Part shown: positions 41,235 to 49,916 of the stretch, in pieces
Layout of the letters: each line of letters begins with the position of its first letter
Numbering within the stretch: the stretch's first letter is position 1
DNA from: Acidobacteriota bacterium
GTDB lineage: Bacteria; Acidobacteriota; Thermoanaerobaculia; UBA5066
NCBI GenBank assembly: GCA_008363385.1
Contig: RHKY01000027.1
Coordinates: 39,319-103,318 of the forward strand
Direction: 5' to 3'
DNA length: 64,000 bases
Notes under the pieces: model-generated
What the model was told of the DNA's origin: nothing
What the model saw: only the letters and a program-made list of their open reading frames with translations
The model's database searches: none
Program-made: the position numbers and the translations under genes

Positions 41235-41923
41235 GTCGCCTCGTAGTGGCGGAAGAGGTCCTCGAGCGTCTTCCCGGGCTCCGGGGCGAACGCCTCGCCG
41301 AGGGGGCGCGCCTCGCCCATCCGGTCCAGGCGGAAGTTCCGGAAGCTCCGCCTCAGCTCGCACCAGGCGCCGAGCGACCAGGCGTTCCCCCAGAAGAAGA
41401 GCCCGAGCGGCCGGACGGTCCTCTCGGTGGCGGCCCCCTCGCGGTCCTCGTAGGCGAGCCGGACCTTCCGCCGCTCCCGGATCGCCCGCCGGAGGACGGG
41501 GAGGTGCCGCGTGAGCGTCTCCCGTACGTGGAAGTCCGGGGCGAAGAGCGTGGCGTCCGGGATCGCCCGGGCGAGGTGCCTCGGCAGGACCGCCTCCACC
41601 TTGGCGAGCGCCTCCTCGGCCGCCTGCCTCAGCTCCGGGTCGGACCAGGCGGCGACGATCCGCGCGCCCAGGACGAGCGCCTCCACCTCCTCTCCGGTGA
41701 ACATCAGCGGCGGGACGTCGAAACCCTTCCCGAGCGCGTACCCCACGCCCGCCTCCCCCCGCACCGGCACGCCCGAGAGCGAGAGGTCCCGGAGGTCCCG
41801 GTAGACGGTCCGGACCGAGACCTGGAGAGAGGCGGCCAGCTGCGCCGCCGTCGAGACGCGGCGGCGGCGCAGCTGCTGGACGAGCCGGAAGAGGCGGTCG
41901 GCGCGGCGCACGGGGGCGCCCAT
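41231..41923 (-). CDS. HTH/WYL-domain transcriptional regulator
   Basis: 230 residues. N-terminal wHTH of the DeoR/HTH_11 type (RLFRLVQQLRRRRVSTAAQL, VSVRTVYRDLRDLSLSGVPV) and a WYL-type ligand domain (RERRKVRLAYEDREGAATE, RPLGLFFWGNAWSLGAWCEL) ending in a WCX-like region. This is the YafY-like family, in which regulators often control an adjacent glyoxalase gene, exactly the arrangement here on both sides (40335 and 41941). Likely autoregulated. ATG 41923; no strong Shine-Dalgarno. Confidence 0.9.
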   Translation of the reverse strand: MGAPVRRADRLFRLVQQLRRRRVSTAAQLAASLQVSVRTVYRDLRDLSLSGVPVRGEAGVGYALGKGFDVPPLMFTGEEVEALVLGARIVAAWSDPELRQAAEEALAKVEAVLPRHLARAIPDATLFAPDFHVRETLTRHLPVLRRAIRERRKVRLAYEDREGAATERTVRPLGLFFWGNAWSLGAWCELRRSFRNFRLDRMGEARPLGEAFAPEPGKTLEDLFRHYEAT

Positions 41924-41940
41924 CGTACCGAGAGGCCGGC

Positions 41941-42300
41941 CTAGCCCTCCGCCTTCTGCCAGAGCGCGAAGCGCGCGCCGGTCGGGTCGTCCAGCCAGGC
42001 GAACCAGCCGGCCCCCGGGACCTCGGTCTTCGGCACCCGGACGACGGCGCCGAGCGAGACGGCCTTAGCCGAGGCGGCCTCGACGTCCTCGACGCCGACG
42101 TAGGTCACCCAGAGCGGCCGGTCGAAGTCGGCGGGCGCCAGCCCCATCAGGCCCCCCTCGGGGCCTTCGCCGGGCCGGATCTCGGTGTAGTCGAGCTCGG
42201 CGTGGTGCTTCATCCCCCAGCCGAAGAGCGACCGGTAGAACTCCCGGGCGACGGAAGGGGCCGTCGTGTGCAGCTCGGCGTAGCAGATCGGGTGCGACAT
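41941..42300 (-). CDS. Glyoxalase/bleomycin-resistance (VOC) family protein
   Basis: 119 residues, one VOC module pair: CYAELHTTAPSVAREFYRSL, FGWGMKHHAELDYTEI, WVTYVGVEDVEAASAKAVSL and GWFAWLDDPTGARFALWQ. Members of this subgroup bind small metabolites and often act as catabolic or resistance enzymes. ATG 42300 has AAAGGAGA 9 bp upstream. It lies 17 bp before the WYL regulator, likely in the same minus-strand operon and perhaps its target. Confidence 0.88.
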   Translation of the reverse strand: MSHPICYAELHTTAPSVAREFYRSLFGWGMKHHAELDYTEIRPGEGPEGGLMGLAPADFDRPLWVTYVGVEDVEAASAKAVSLGAVVRVPKTEVPGAGWFAWLDDPTGARFALWQKAEG

Positions 42301-42634
42301 CGCGTGGTCTCCTTTCCCGGAGGAGCCTCGCCGGTCGCTCCTGACAGCGTCCTGTCAGCAGTCCCCGTCGCCCCGAGGAGGCCCTCGCGGAAGGACCCCG
42401 GGCGCGTTTCTGCGCGATGGGAGACGCGTTAGCGCGATCGTCCGTTCGGGGCGGCCTCGGGCGACTTTCCGGGTGCGCCCGGCCATCGTCTCTGGGTACA
42501 CTCCGCCCCGCCTGGTCCCCATCCCCTTTCCCCAGGTGGCCGCCGAGAGCGGGGCCGCCGGGCCGTGTCGACGGCCGGACGGCTCCCGGGGGCAGCTCGG
42601 CGTCGGGGAACCCGGACCGGGGGAGGAGCCTCCA
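42301..42634. other. Divergent intergenic region
   Basis: 334 bp between two divergent genes. The minus-strand VOC leader lies at its left. On the plus strand a TACACT box (42497-42502) precedes the membrane-protein gene. An upstream ATG at 42473 is in frame with that gene but its extra residues look non-protein-like (Pro/Gly-rich), so it is treated as leader. No RNA gene recognised. Confidence 0.4.
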
Positions 42635-43474
42635 GTGACGCGAGGAGACGTGGCCCGGGACATCGTGGACCTCACCCCCCTCCAGCGGCGGCTGACCAGC
42701 GGCCTCGACGCGGCGCTCGCGGTCGCGTCGGCCGCCGTCGTCCTCTCGTGGGTCCTCGGCAGGCCGCTCCTCTACTCGCAGGCGGCGCCGGTCACGTCGC
42801 CGTTCACGGCCTTCTCGCTCCTCGTCCTCGTCCTCGTCCGGCAGGCGCGCCTGCGCGACCCGGACTGGCCGGTGACGCTGAACTTCGCGATGACGGGCCT
42901 CGTGCTGGGCGGGAACGTCTCGTCGATCGTGATGATCTCGCTGATGCCGGCCAAGCTCTGGGCCAGCTTCTCGGCGGTCGTCCTGACCTCGGTGATGACG
43001 TCGATCGGCCTCGTCCTCTTCTGCCTCTACGACCTCGTCATCGTCTTCCGCCAGACGCCCCGTTCGGCGTTCCTCCTGGACGACATGCTCCTCCACCTGG
43101 CGCTCGTCCCGGGGGGGCTCAGCCTCCTCGGCTACCTCCTCGGCAACCCGACGTACCTGAGCGTCCACGCGGACCCCCGCGTCGGGATCTCGGTCCTCGA
43201 GATGGGCCTGATGGCGCTCTACGCGGCCGGGGCCGTCGTCTCCAACCCGAGGCTCTTCCTCTGGGGCTTCCTCGCCTCGGGCTGGACCAACCGCCTCGTC
43301 TTCGCCGGGCTGTTCGCCAACCAGTTCGTCGCGCCGCTCGTCGTCGCGCTGATCTTCTCCGGCACGGGCGGCAAGGGGCCGGGGATCGAGCTCTTCGTCA
43401 TGCTCGCGGGCGTGGTGACGACGATCTCGTTCCTCCTCCTCCAGGCCCGCGTCCAGGTGCGGCAGGCCGGCTGA
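42635..43474 (+). CDS. Multi-pass membrane protein, function unknown
   Basis: 279 residues from GTG 42635, which has GGGAGGAG 9 bp upstream. About seven or eight TM helices, starting with LAVASAAVVLSWVL and ending with FVMLAGVVTTISFLLLQARV. Few charged residues occur in the helices. A short cytosolic lead (IVDLTPLQRRLTSGL) precedes TM1. No transporter or enzyme signature seen. The downstream gene is convergent with 10 bp between stops, so it is monocistronic. Confidence 0.7.
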   Translation: MTRGDVARDIVDLTPLQRRLTSGLDAALAVASAAVVLSWVLGRPLLYSQAAPVTSPFTAFSLLVLVLVRQARLRDPDWPVTLNFAMTGLVLGGNVSSIVMISLMPAKLWASFSAVVLTSVMTSIGLVLFCLYDLVIVFRQTPRSAFLLDDMLLHLALVPGGLSLLGYLLGNPTYLSVHADPRVGISVLEMGLMALYAAGAVVSNPRLFLWGFLASGWTNRLVFAGLFANQFVAPLVVALIFSGTGGKGPGIELFVMLAGVVTTISFLLLQARVQVRQAG

Positions 43475-43484
43475 GGCCCGTGGG

Positions 43485-44147
43485 CTACACGCCCCGGGTG
43501 TAGTCCCTCCCGTCGCGGTCCAGCCACAGCTCGCGGAGCGCCCACCCGTCGCCGGCGCGGTCGTACGTCGCCCGTCCCTGGTGCTCCGGGCGGGTGCTGA
43601 ACGGCGCGCTCGTGTCGAGGCGCTCGCCGAGCGCGTTGGTCCCCTTCCACCGCCACCGGAAGCTGACGACGACGCGGTCCGTGCGGTTCGGCGCGTTCTC
43701 GAACCGCTCGGAGCCCGCCAGGTACTCCCGCCGCGCCACCGTGACGACGTACCGTTCGGCGTCCTCCTCGAGGTCGCCTCCCAGCTCCCTGCGACCGGTG
43801 TCCGTCAGCTCGACGACCTTCTCGTACGCCCCGCGCGACGTGTCGTCCGAGATCGTGACGTACCCGAGCCCCTCGAGGACGTCGATCGCGGGGTAGCGAC
43901 GCCGCTCCTCGTGCCGGTCTTCGATCCGCCGCGGGCAGGCCGCCTTCCTCGGGGACCCGAAGTCGTCGTGCCCTTCCACGTCCGCCCGGACGACGCCCGG
44001 GTCGATCGGGGTCCGTTCCCCCCGCGGCGCGGGGGGCGAAGACGCGGCGGCCCGTCCGGCGTCGGGGGAGCCGTTGGGCGACCGCCCCCCGCAGCCGGCG
44101 GCGAGCAAGCCGGACAGAAGCAGGAGCGGCGCTCGGAGAGTCCTCAC
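43485..44147 (-). CDS. Putative lipoprotein
   Basis: 220 residues from GTG 44147 (GTGA overlap with the gene at 44144). Signal with lipobox LLAAGCGG, a Ser/Pro/Arg-rich linker to about residue 70, then an acidic and Arg-rich domain (YPAIDVLEGLGYVTISDD, ELGGDLEEDAERYVVTVARR, DRVVVSFRWRWKGTNALG). The final WALRELWLDRDGRDY is conserved in look to exported proteins of unknown function. It is encoded with the SpoIID/LytB-like protein and probably exported with it. Confidence 0.65.
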   Translation of the reverse strand: MRTLRAPLLLLSGLLAAGCGGRSPNGSPDAGRAAASSPPAPRGERTPIDPGVVRADVEGHDDFGSPRKAACPRRIEDRHEERRRYPAIDVLEGLGYVTISDDTSRGAYEKVVELTDTGRRELGGDLEEDAERYVVTVARREYLAGSERFENAPNRTDRVVVSFRWRWKGTNALGERLDTSAPFSTRPEHQGRATYDRAGDGWALRELWLDRDGRDYTRGV

Positions 44148-46426
44148 GGCGCCAGGCACGCCACGGCGAAGTTGAAGTACGACTGGAGGACGACCATGTC
44201 GGCCGGGTCGACCGGCCCGTCGTGCGTCAGGTCGGCCAGGTGCTCCGGGGCGGCGAAGGGCGGCAGGCCCGGCGTGGCGGCGAAGTTGAAGTACGACTGC
44301 AGCACGACCATGTCGGCGGTGTCCACGGCCAGGTCGAGGTTCAGGTCGCCGTACGTCCGGACGGTCGCGCTCGCGGCCGCCGTCCCCACGTTTCCGGCGG
44401 CGTCCCGGTAGCGGAAGGCGACCTCCGTCGTCCCGGCCGGGAAGCAGGTCGAGGCGGTCACGTCGGAGGCGCCGACCTGCGGCGCGAGCCTCTCGGGCGA
44501 AGGGTCGCAGCCGTCGGTCGCGCTCCCGCCGGAGAGGAACGCCGAGAGCGAAGGGCTCGTGGCCGCCGTCGCACCGCCGGACGCCCCGCAGCAGATCGTC
44601 TGGTCGACCGTGACCGGGGAGGGCGGCGTGACCGAAGGGGGCGTCGCGTCCGAGGCGGTACACCCGACCTCGACCGCTCCCGCGAGCGTCGTCGAGACGA
44701 GCGCGAGGTCCCCCGACCCGATCGTCCCACCCGCGCTGGCGTCCAGCCAGAGCGCGACGACGAGGTCGTACGTCCCGTCCGGGGTCCCTGCCGGCACCGT
44801 GAAGAGGCGCGAGACGGCGTTGGCCCCGGGCGAGAGCGGGACGTTCGCGTCGTGCGGCGGGTCCGAGACCCAGCCGACGCCGGAGCGGTAGAGGCTCGCC
44901 CCGGCGTACACGCGGGCGTGCGTCGTCTCGGCGTCGTTCGCCGCGCCGACGTCGATAGTGAACGTGCCGCCCGCGCTCACCTGGGCGGGCGACGGGGCGA
45001 CGCTCGTCAGGCGGATCGGCGAGGTCATCGTGGCCGAGCGCGTCCCGGAGGGGGAGCCGTTGGCGTTGTAGTAGTGGTCGGTGATCCAGGGCCAGAGCTG
45101 CGACTGTCCCGACGCCCAGCGTTGCGTCCCCCACTGGCACATGCCGCGGCCGTGCCCGAAGCAGCTCTGCCCGGCGCAGACGGAGTCGGAGAGGCAGGGC
45201 CAGCCGGCCGCGGGGGAGCCCGCCGACCCGTCGCCGCAGGAGAGGTCCGAGTTCACGCACGAGAGCGCCCCGAGGAGGGAGTTGTTCTCGGCCGAGTACT
45301 CGGACCGGAAGACGGAGCCGCTCCTCAGGAGGAGGATCCCGGCGGTCTCGGCCGCCGCGGCGTCCGTGGCGGTCGTGGTCGACGACGTGTAGACCTGGCA
45401 GCAGGTCGTCGAGCAGATGTCGTAGCTTCCCGAGATCGGGTGGAGCGCGTAGTACGACCCGTAGCTCCGGTAGGCGATGGCGCCGGCGGCGAGCGAGTGC
45501 GAGGCCCAGGAGGAGATCCACTCGTCGTTGAGGCCGCGCTTGACGTACGTCTCCAGGCTCATCACCGAGACGCCCGAGCAGGTCGTGCACGAGCAGCTCG
45601 TCCCGACGCGGATGCTCGCGGGGGGCGCCACCGGCGTCAGGACGTCCGGGGACGGGAGGGCGAGGACGGAGGCCGCGTCCTCGGGCGCCGGGGCCGAGGG
45701 GGCGTGCGGCGAGGGCGGGAGGGGCGGCGCCTCCTCCTCGGCCTCCAGCAGGCGATGCCGGGCGTCCACCTCCTCCCGTCCCGCGCCCGGGGCCAGGTCG
45801 ACGAGGAGGTGGACGTCCCCCTCGGGGAGGAGCGTGCGCCGCTCGACGCGCGTGACGAACCCCTCGCGTTCGAGGACGAGGTCGTCCTGGCCGGGGCGGT
45901 CGACCCGGCCCGACAGCGAGACACGGATGGCGAAGTAGCCCCGCTCGTCCGTCACGGCGGAGAGGCCCGCGCGCGCCAGGGAGACGCGGACGCCGGGGAG
46001 CGGGAGGAGGGAGCCGCCGTCGGCGACGTGCCCGTGCAGAAGGAGGAGCCCGGGCCCGGTCCGAGCCCGGACAGCCTCCGGCCGAAGCTCGGCGGGCGGC
46101 TCGTCCGGGTCGAGCCAGAAGGTGACGGCGCGCGGCGCGCCGGCCCCCGCGCGGAGCCGCGTCGAGAGGGGCCGGTACCCGCGCGCGGTGACGGCGACCG
46201 ACGACTCCCCGGGCCCCGCCGTCAGCGTCCGCCGGCCCCGGACGCCGGTGGCGGTCGCGCCGGTCCCGGCTGTCGACCGGACTTCAACGGAGGCCGGGAG
46301 CCCGGCGCCCGTGAGGCTGTCCCGCACGGCCACCTCGAGGGGCTCGGCGCGCGCCGGGGTCGCGCCCGCCACGAGGACGGCGCACGAGAAGGCGAGCCGG
46401 ACCGAAGAAGAGATCGGAAGCCGCAT
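44144..46426 (-). CDS. SpoIID/LytB-like protein with HYR and dockerin-like C-terminus
   Basis: 760 residues from ATG 46426. Signal peptide, a carboxypeptidase-regulatory-like domain (about 25-95), a second such beta module, then a SpoIID/LytB amidase-enhancer domain: LETYVKRGLNDEWISSWASH, AAGAIAYRSYGSYYAL, RSEYSAENNS and FGHGRGMCQWGTQRWA. This domain is unusually Cys-rich. A beta domain and an HYR-like region follow. The last 60 residues contain two dockerin-like repeats (GDLNLDLAVDTADMVVLQSY and ADLTHDGPVDPADMVVLQSY) of the Ca-binding DxNxD kind. SpoIID family proteins modify peptidoglycan. Confidence 0.78.
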   Translation of the reverse strand: MRLPISSSVRLAFSCAVLVAGATPARAEPLEVAVRDSLTGAGLPASVEVRSTAGTGATATGVRGRRTLTAGPGESSVAVTARGYRPLSTRLRAGAGAPRAVTFWLDPDEPPAELRPEAVRARTGPGLLLLHGHVADGGSLLPLPGVRVSLARAGLSAVTDERGYFAIRVSLSGRVDRPGQDDLVLEREGFVTRVERRTLLPEGDVHLLVDLAPGAGREEVDARHRLLEAEEEAPPLPPSPHAPSAPAPEDAASVLALPSPDVLTPVAPPASIRVGTSCSCTTCSGVSVMSLETYVKRGLNDEWISSWASHSLAAGAIAYRSYGSYYALHPISGSYDICSTTCCQVYTSSTTTATDAAAAETAGILLLRSGSVFRSEYSAENNSLLGALSCVNSDLSCGDGSAGSPAAGWPCLSDSVCAGQSCFGHGRGMCQWGTQRWASGQSQLWPWITDHYYNANGSPSGTRSATMTSPIRLTSVAPSPAQVSAGGTFTIDVGAANDAETTHARVYAGASLYRSGVGWVSDPPHDANVPLSPGANAVSRLFTVPAGTPDGTYDLVVALWLDASAGGTIGSGDLALVSTTLAGAVEVGCTASDATPPSVTPPSPVTVDQTICCGASGGATAATSPSLSAFLSGGSATDGCDPSPERLAPQVGASDVTASTCFPAGTTEVAFRYRDAAGNVGTAAASATVRTYGDLNLDLAVDTADMVVLQSYFNFAATPGLPPFAAPEHLADLTHDGPVDPADMVVLQSYFNFAVACLAP

Positions 46427-46529
46427 ACGGGACGCTCGCAGGCCGAATCGTAGCGCCGCCGGGTCCGGCTTCGTCGCCGCGGGCTTCGGCCGGGACGGCA
46501 GCGTCCGTGCCGCCCGGGTCGGGGAAAGG

Positions 46530-46566
46530 AACGTACGTTTTGAGAATTCCGTACGTACGATACAAT
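46530..46566 (+). promoter_or_regulatory. vapB promoter with ACGTACGT operator-like palindromes
   Basis: ACGTACGT (46531-46538) and CGTACGTACG (46550-46559) flank a TTGAGA -35 (46540-46545); TACAAT (46561-46566) follows at 15 bp. The two palindromes share CGTACG, overlap the promoter, and are a likely operator for the VapB or VapBC repressor. Start ATG is 16 bp after the -10. Confidence 0.55.
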
Positions 46567-46582
46567 CGGCACGGGGGACGGA

Positions 46583-46807
46583 ATGAAGACGACGGCCTCC
46601 CGCCTTCGAGCGGACATCTACCGGATCCTCGACGAGGTCCTCGAGACGGGGAAGCCCGCCGTGATCGAGCGCCGCGGGCGGACGCTCCGGATCGTGCCGG
46701 ACGAGCGCCGTTCCCGGATCGCGGCCCTCGAGCCGAGGCCTTCCTACCTGAAGGCCGACCCCGCCGAGCTCGTGCACCTCGACTGGACCTCCGAGTGGCG
46801 GCCCTGA
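46583..46807 (+). CDS. vapB: VapB/Phd-type antitoxin
   Basis: 74 residues. Phd/YefM-like N-terminus (TTASRLRADIYRILDEVLET, GKPAVIERRGRTLRIVPDER) for DNA binding, with a C-terminal tail (LDWTSEWRP) of the kind that wraps the toxin. Co-operonic with the PIN toxin, which overlaps it by 13 bp. Preceded by a promoter overlapped by short palindromes, suggesting autorepression. Confidence 0.85.
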   Translation: MKTTASRLRADIYRILDEVLETGKPAVIERRGRTLRIVPDERRSRIAALEPRPSYLKADPAELVHLDWTSEWRP

Positions 46808-47178
46808 CGCACCTCGACACCCACGTCGTGGCCTGGCTCTACGCGGGCCGAGCCGAGCTCCTCTCGGCCCGGGCGCGAAGGGCGATCGAGGAGGGAGACC
46901 TCGTCGTCTCGCCCGTCGTCGTCCTGGAGCTGCAGTACCTCTTCGAGACCCGCCGGACGGCGGAGCCCGCGACGGTCGTCCTCGAGGACCTCTCCTCGAG
47001 GATCGGCCTGGCGGTGAGCCCGTCCCCGTTTCCCGCGGTGACGAGGAAGGCGCTCGAGCTCTCCTGGACCCGGGACCCGTTCGACCGCCTCCTCGTCGCG
47101 CAGGCCGCCCTGGACCGCGCGCGGCTCGTCACGAAGGACCGCGCGATCCGCAGCCGCTACCCGGCGGCCGTCTGGTGA
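46795..47178 (+). CDS. vapC: VapC-type PIN-domain ribonuclease toxin
   Basis: 127 residues from GTG 46795. PIN-domain acidic residues: Asp in HLDTHVVAWLY, Glu in VSPVVVLELQYLFE, Asp in WTRDPFDRLLVAQAAL and Asp in LVTKDRAIRSRY, all in place for a metal-dependent endoribonuclease. The short antitoxin immediately upstream and the 13-bp overlap are typical VapBC organisation. The target RNA is not predictable from sequence. Confidence 0.9.
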   Translation: MAALTHLDTHVVAWLYAGRAELLSARARRAIEEGDLVVSPVVVLELQYLFETRRTAEPATVVLEDLSSRIGLAVSPSPFPAVTRKALELSWTRDPFDRLLVAQAALDRARLVTKDRAIRSRYPAAVW

Positions 47179-47193
47179 CTTGGCCGGCCGGGC

Positions 47194-48291
47194 TCAGGGC
47201 GCGCCGGCGGGCGTCCCGGGCCGCTCCCTCAGGCTCTCCTCGTAGGCCCTCCGGCAGTCGCCGTTGATCGGAAGGTCCAGGAACCGTTCCAGCTGCCCCG
47301 TCACGCTCGGGATCCTCCGCTCCGCCTCGGAGAGGACGGCGCCGTTCTGGATCAGGTCCCGGGCCCTGTCGCTCATCCCGCGAAGGAGGGCGGCCCTCAG
47401 CGGCGTGCCGTAGGTCGTCGTCGGCCTCCCGAGGAGGTCCGGGGCGTTGCGGGCGGCCGCGTAGATCGCGGAGGCGACCCGGGGCTGCTCGGTCGCTCCG
47501 CTCGTCACGATCGTCCAGACCAGCGGGTTCTCGGCCTCGGCGGCCCGGTCGGGTAGCTCGGTCCGCCGCGAGAGCGCCTCGACGAGCCACACCAGCTTCG
47601 GCTCGCCGGCCTCCTCCTCGGCCGATAGCCGGGCCCCTCGCGCGAGGAGGGCCTGGGCCGCGTCCCGCAGAGGGTCGGGATCCCGCGTCGTCAGGCTCCG
47701 CGCCAGGAGGCTCCCTTCCAGGGCGATCGCCAGCGGCGTGCTCCGCCGGACCGGGTCCGCCGGCGCTCCCGGGGACCTCCGCACCGTCACCCCCGGCACC
47801 TCGACGGGCTTCCGCGCAACCGGCCGGGAGAGCTCGTCGGCGGACGCCGTCCGGATGGCCTCCTCGAGCCGGGGCCACGCGATCTCCCCCCGCGAGAAGA
47901 GCAGGACCGATCCGGCGAGCGGGTTCTCCTCTCCCGCGCGCCGGGCCTCCCTGACCTCTCCCGCGCGGTACCCGCGCGAGATCGCCGAGGCGCGGGCGGC
48001 GCTCAGCGCCAGGAGGACGGCGCCGGTCGCCGTGACGAGGAGAGGCGGCATGGAGAGGGCGACCGCGACTCCCGGGTGACCCCTCCGGAGCGCCACCCAC
48101 GAGGCCACGAAGAGCAGCCCCCAGAGGACGGGGTAGACCACCCCGAGGAGCATCAGGAGGCGGAACGGCAACGCGCGCAGGCCGCCCCCCGGGGCCGCGA
48201 TCCCGGCGACCGACGCCACGAGTACGGCCGGGTAGGCGAGGATTCCCAGGGCTCCGAGGAGCTGGATGACGACGAGGCCCCGGTGCGTCAC
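47194..48291 (-). CDS. Membrane protein with ankyrin-like C-terminal region
   Basis: 365 residues. Three TM helices in the first 105 residues (QLLGALGILAYPAVLVASV, FRLLMLLGVVYPVLWGLLFV, SMPPLLVTATGAVLLALS), then a 260-residue soluble tail with helical repeats that look ankyrin-like (RSTPLAIALEGSLLARSL, YGTPLRAALLRGMSDRARDL). Two such repeat blocks are clear, others weak. Function unknown; perhaps a scaffold at the inner membrane. It converges on vapC with 15 bp between. Confidence 0.65.
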   Translation of the reverse strand: MTHRGLVVIQLLGALGILAYPAVLVASVAGIAAPGGGLRALPFRLLMLLGVVYPVLWGLLFVASWVALRRGHPGVAVALSMPPLLVTATGAVLLALSAARASAISRGYRAGEVREARRAGEENPLAGSVLLFSRGEIAWPRLEEAIRTASADELSRPVARKPVEVPGVTVRRSPGAPADPVRRSTPLAIALEGSLLARSLTTRDPDPLRDAAQALLARGARLSAEEEAGEPKLVWLVEALSRRTELPDRAAEAENPLVWTIVTSGATEQPRVASAIYAAARNAPDLLGRPTTTYGTPLRAALLRGMSDRARDLIQNGAVLSEAERRIPSVTGQLERFLDLPINGDCRRAYEESLRERPGTPAGAP

Positions 48292-48418
48292 GGCTGCCGC
48301 CTTCGGACGGGCGCCGGGCCCCGGCGCGAGACGGAGGTCGTCGAGGTTTCGTGAATCGAGCGCGACTATAGCCCGCGCCTGCGGCCGGGAGCAGGAAGCC
48401 GCGGGCCCCCGCCAGGAC

Positions 48419-48424
48419 TACACT
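48419..48424 (+). promoter_or_regulatory. Putative -10 box (TACACT) before DUF362 gene
   Basis: TACACT 7 bp before ATG 48432, with no Shine-Dalgarno between. It fits the leaderless pattern. Confidence 0.4.
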
Positions 48425-48431
48425 TCCGGCG

Positions 48432-49445
48432 ATGACCGAGCCCGGCTCGGCGAGCGGCCCCGGGGGGGTGGGCGCCGGGAGGCCGAAACGCCTCCTCACG
48501 CGCCGCCGCGTCCTGCTGGGCCTGGGTGGAGTGGCCGGCGCCGGGGTCCTCGGCACGGGCGGCTTCCTCCTCACCGACCGCTACAGGCGCTTCGTCCGCC
48601 GCGCGGATCACCGGATCCCGGACCACCGGGTCGACCTCCCGGCCTCGGTCCCCCGGATCGTGATCGCCCGGGGCGTCGACCCGGCGCGCAACGTCCGGGC
48701 GGCCGTCGAACGGCTGGGGGGGATGGCCCGGTTCGTCGGCCCCGGCGACGTCGTGGTCGTCAAGCCCAACGTCGGCTGGGAACGGACCCCGGAGCAGGGC
48801 GCCAACACTCACCCGGAGGTCGTGGCCGAGGTCGTGCGGCTCTGCCGCGAGGCCCGGGCCTCCCGCGTCGTCGTCAGCGACTGCCCGGTCCGCCGGTCCC
48901 GCGGCGCCTTCGAGCGGAGCGGGATCCTCGTGGCGGCCAGCGCGGCGGGCGCGGAGGTCGTCCTCCCCGAGGAGAGCCGCTACGTCCCGGTCGAGGTCTC
49001 GAAGCGGCTCGGGACGTGGGACGTCCTCGAGCCCTTCGTCGTCGCCACGAAGCTGATCAACGTGCCGGTCGCCAAGCACCACGACCTCACCGGGGTCACC
49101 TGCGGCCTGAAGAACTGGATCGGCATCACCGGGAAGCTGCGCGTCATGTTCCACGACGACATCCAGCGCTCCATCGCCGAGCTCGCCGCTCTGATGCGGC
49201 CCACCCTGACCGTCGTCGACGCCTCGCGCGTCCTGATGCACCACGGCCCCGTCGGGGGCAGCCTCGACGACGTCAAGCCCGTGCGCGCCGTCGCGGCCGG
49301 GCTCGACCCTGTGGCGCTCGACGCGTGGGCGTGCAGCCTCTTCGCGGGCCAGCCGCTCCCCGGGAACCTCCACCTCGCCGCGTCCATGGGCCTCGGGCAG
49401 GTCGACTTCACAGCGCTCGGGCCCGTGGAGGTCCTCGCCGGCTGA
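48432..49445 (+). CDS. DUF362 protein with twin-arginine-like signal
   Basis: 337 residues. N-terminal RLLTRRRVLLGLGGVAGAGV looks like a Tat signal (RR plus hydrophobic run). The DUF362 region includes GDVVVVKPNVGWERTPEQGA, NTHPEVVAEVVRLCREA, VPVAKHHDLTGVTCGLKNWI and DASRVLMHHGPVGG. DUF362 proteins often carry iron-sulphur clusters; here no CxxCxxC array is present, so a cluster is not shown. Tat export would suit a cofactor-containing enzyme. Substrate unknown. Confidence 0.8.
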   Translation: MTEPGSASGPGGVGAGRPKRLLTRRRVLLGLGGVAGAGVLGTGGFLLTDRYRRFVRRADHRIPDHRVDLPASVPRIVIARGVDPARNVRAAVERLGGMARFVGPGDVVVVKPNVGWERTPEQGANTHPEVVAEVVRLCREARASRVVVSDCPVRRSRGAFERSGILVAASAAGAEVVLPEESRYVPVEVSKRLGTWDVLEPFVVATKLINVPVAKHHDLTGVTCGLKNWIGITGKLRVMFHDDIQRSIAELAALMRPTLTVVDASRVLMHHGPVGGSLDDVKPVRAVAAGLDPVALDAWACSLFAGQPLPGNLHLAASMGLGQVDFTALGPVEVLAG

Positions 49446-49575
49446 GCCGGGCCGGAGGAGGACGGTCGCGGGCCCTGGCGTTCCGGGACGATCGAGGGGC
49501 CTGGGACATCGTCCTCGCGCAGGGCTCCCCGCGCGAGCGTCTCTTCGCGATTCCCGTGGGGGCCGGGCCGGGCTT

Positions 49576-49911
49576 CTACTCGCCGCCGAGGATTCGATCG
49601 ACGACGGCCCGGAGCCGGGGGAGATCCTCCTGCAGGATGTCCCACACGATCGCGTTGTCCACCCCGAAGTAGTGGTGCACGACGACGTTTCGTGTCGCGT
49701 AGATCTCGTCCCACTCGATCTCCGGATGGACGCGCTTGAAGCCCTCGGAGAGCCGGTGAACCGCCTCGCCGACGATCTGGAGGTTCCGCTCGACGGCGCG
49801 CTGCGTCCTGGAGTCGTCCTCTTAGGCTTCCCGGGACATTCCGGCCGTGTGCTCGGCGATCTCCCGGGTCGCCCGCTGCACGTGGAGAAGGTACTCGCGG
49901 TCGTCCAGCAC
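49576..49911 (-). pseudogene. hepT: HepT-like toxin interrupted by an in-frame stop
   Basis: From GTG 49911 the frame reads VLDDREYLLHVQRATREIAE then HTAGMSREA, and codon 30 is TAA (49824-49822). Without it the frame continues to TAG 49576 with EDDSRTQRAVERNLQIVGEA, HPEIEWDEIYATRNVVVHHY, FGVDNAIVWDILQEDLP and LRAVVDRILGGE. The RX4HXY active-site motif (RNVVVHHY) is kept, and spacing around the stop matches normal HepT, where an aromatic residue stands (for example TAC changed to TAA). So a single base change seems to have inactivated a HEPN-type RNase toxin whose MntA partner (49917) is intact. Confidence 0.8.
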
Positions 49912-49916
49912 GGCGG

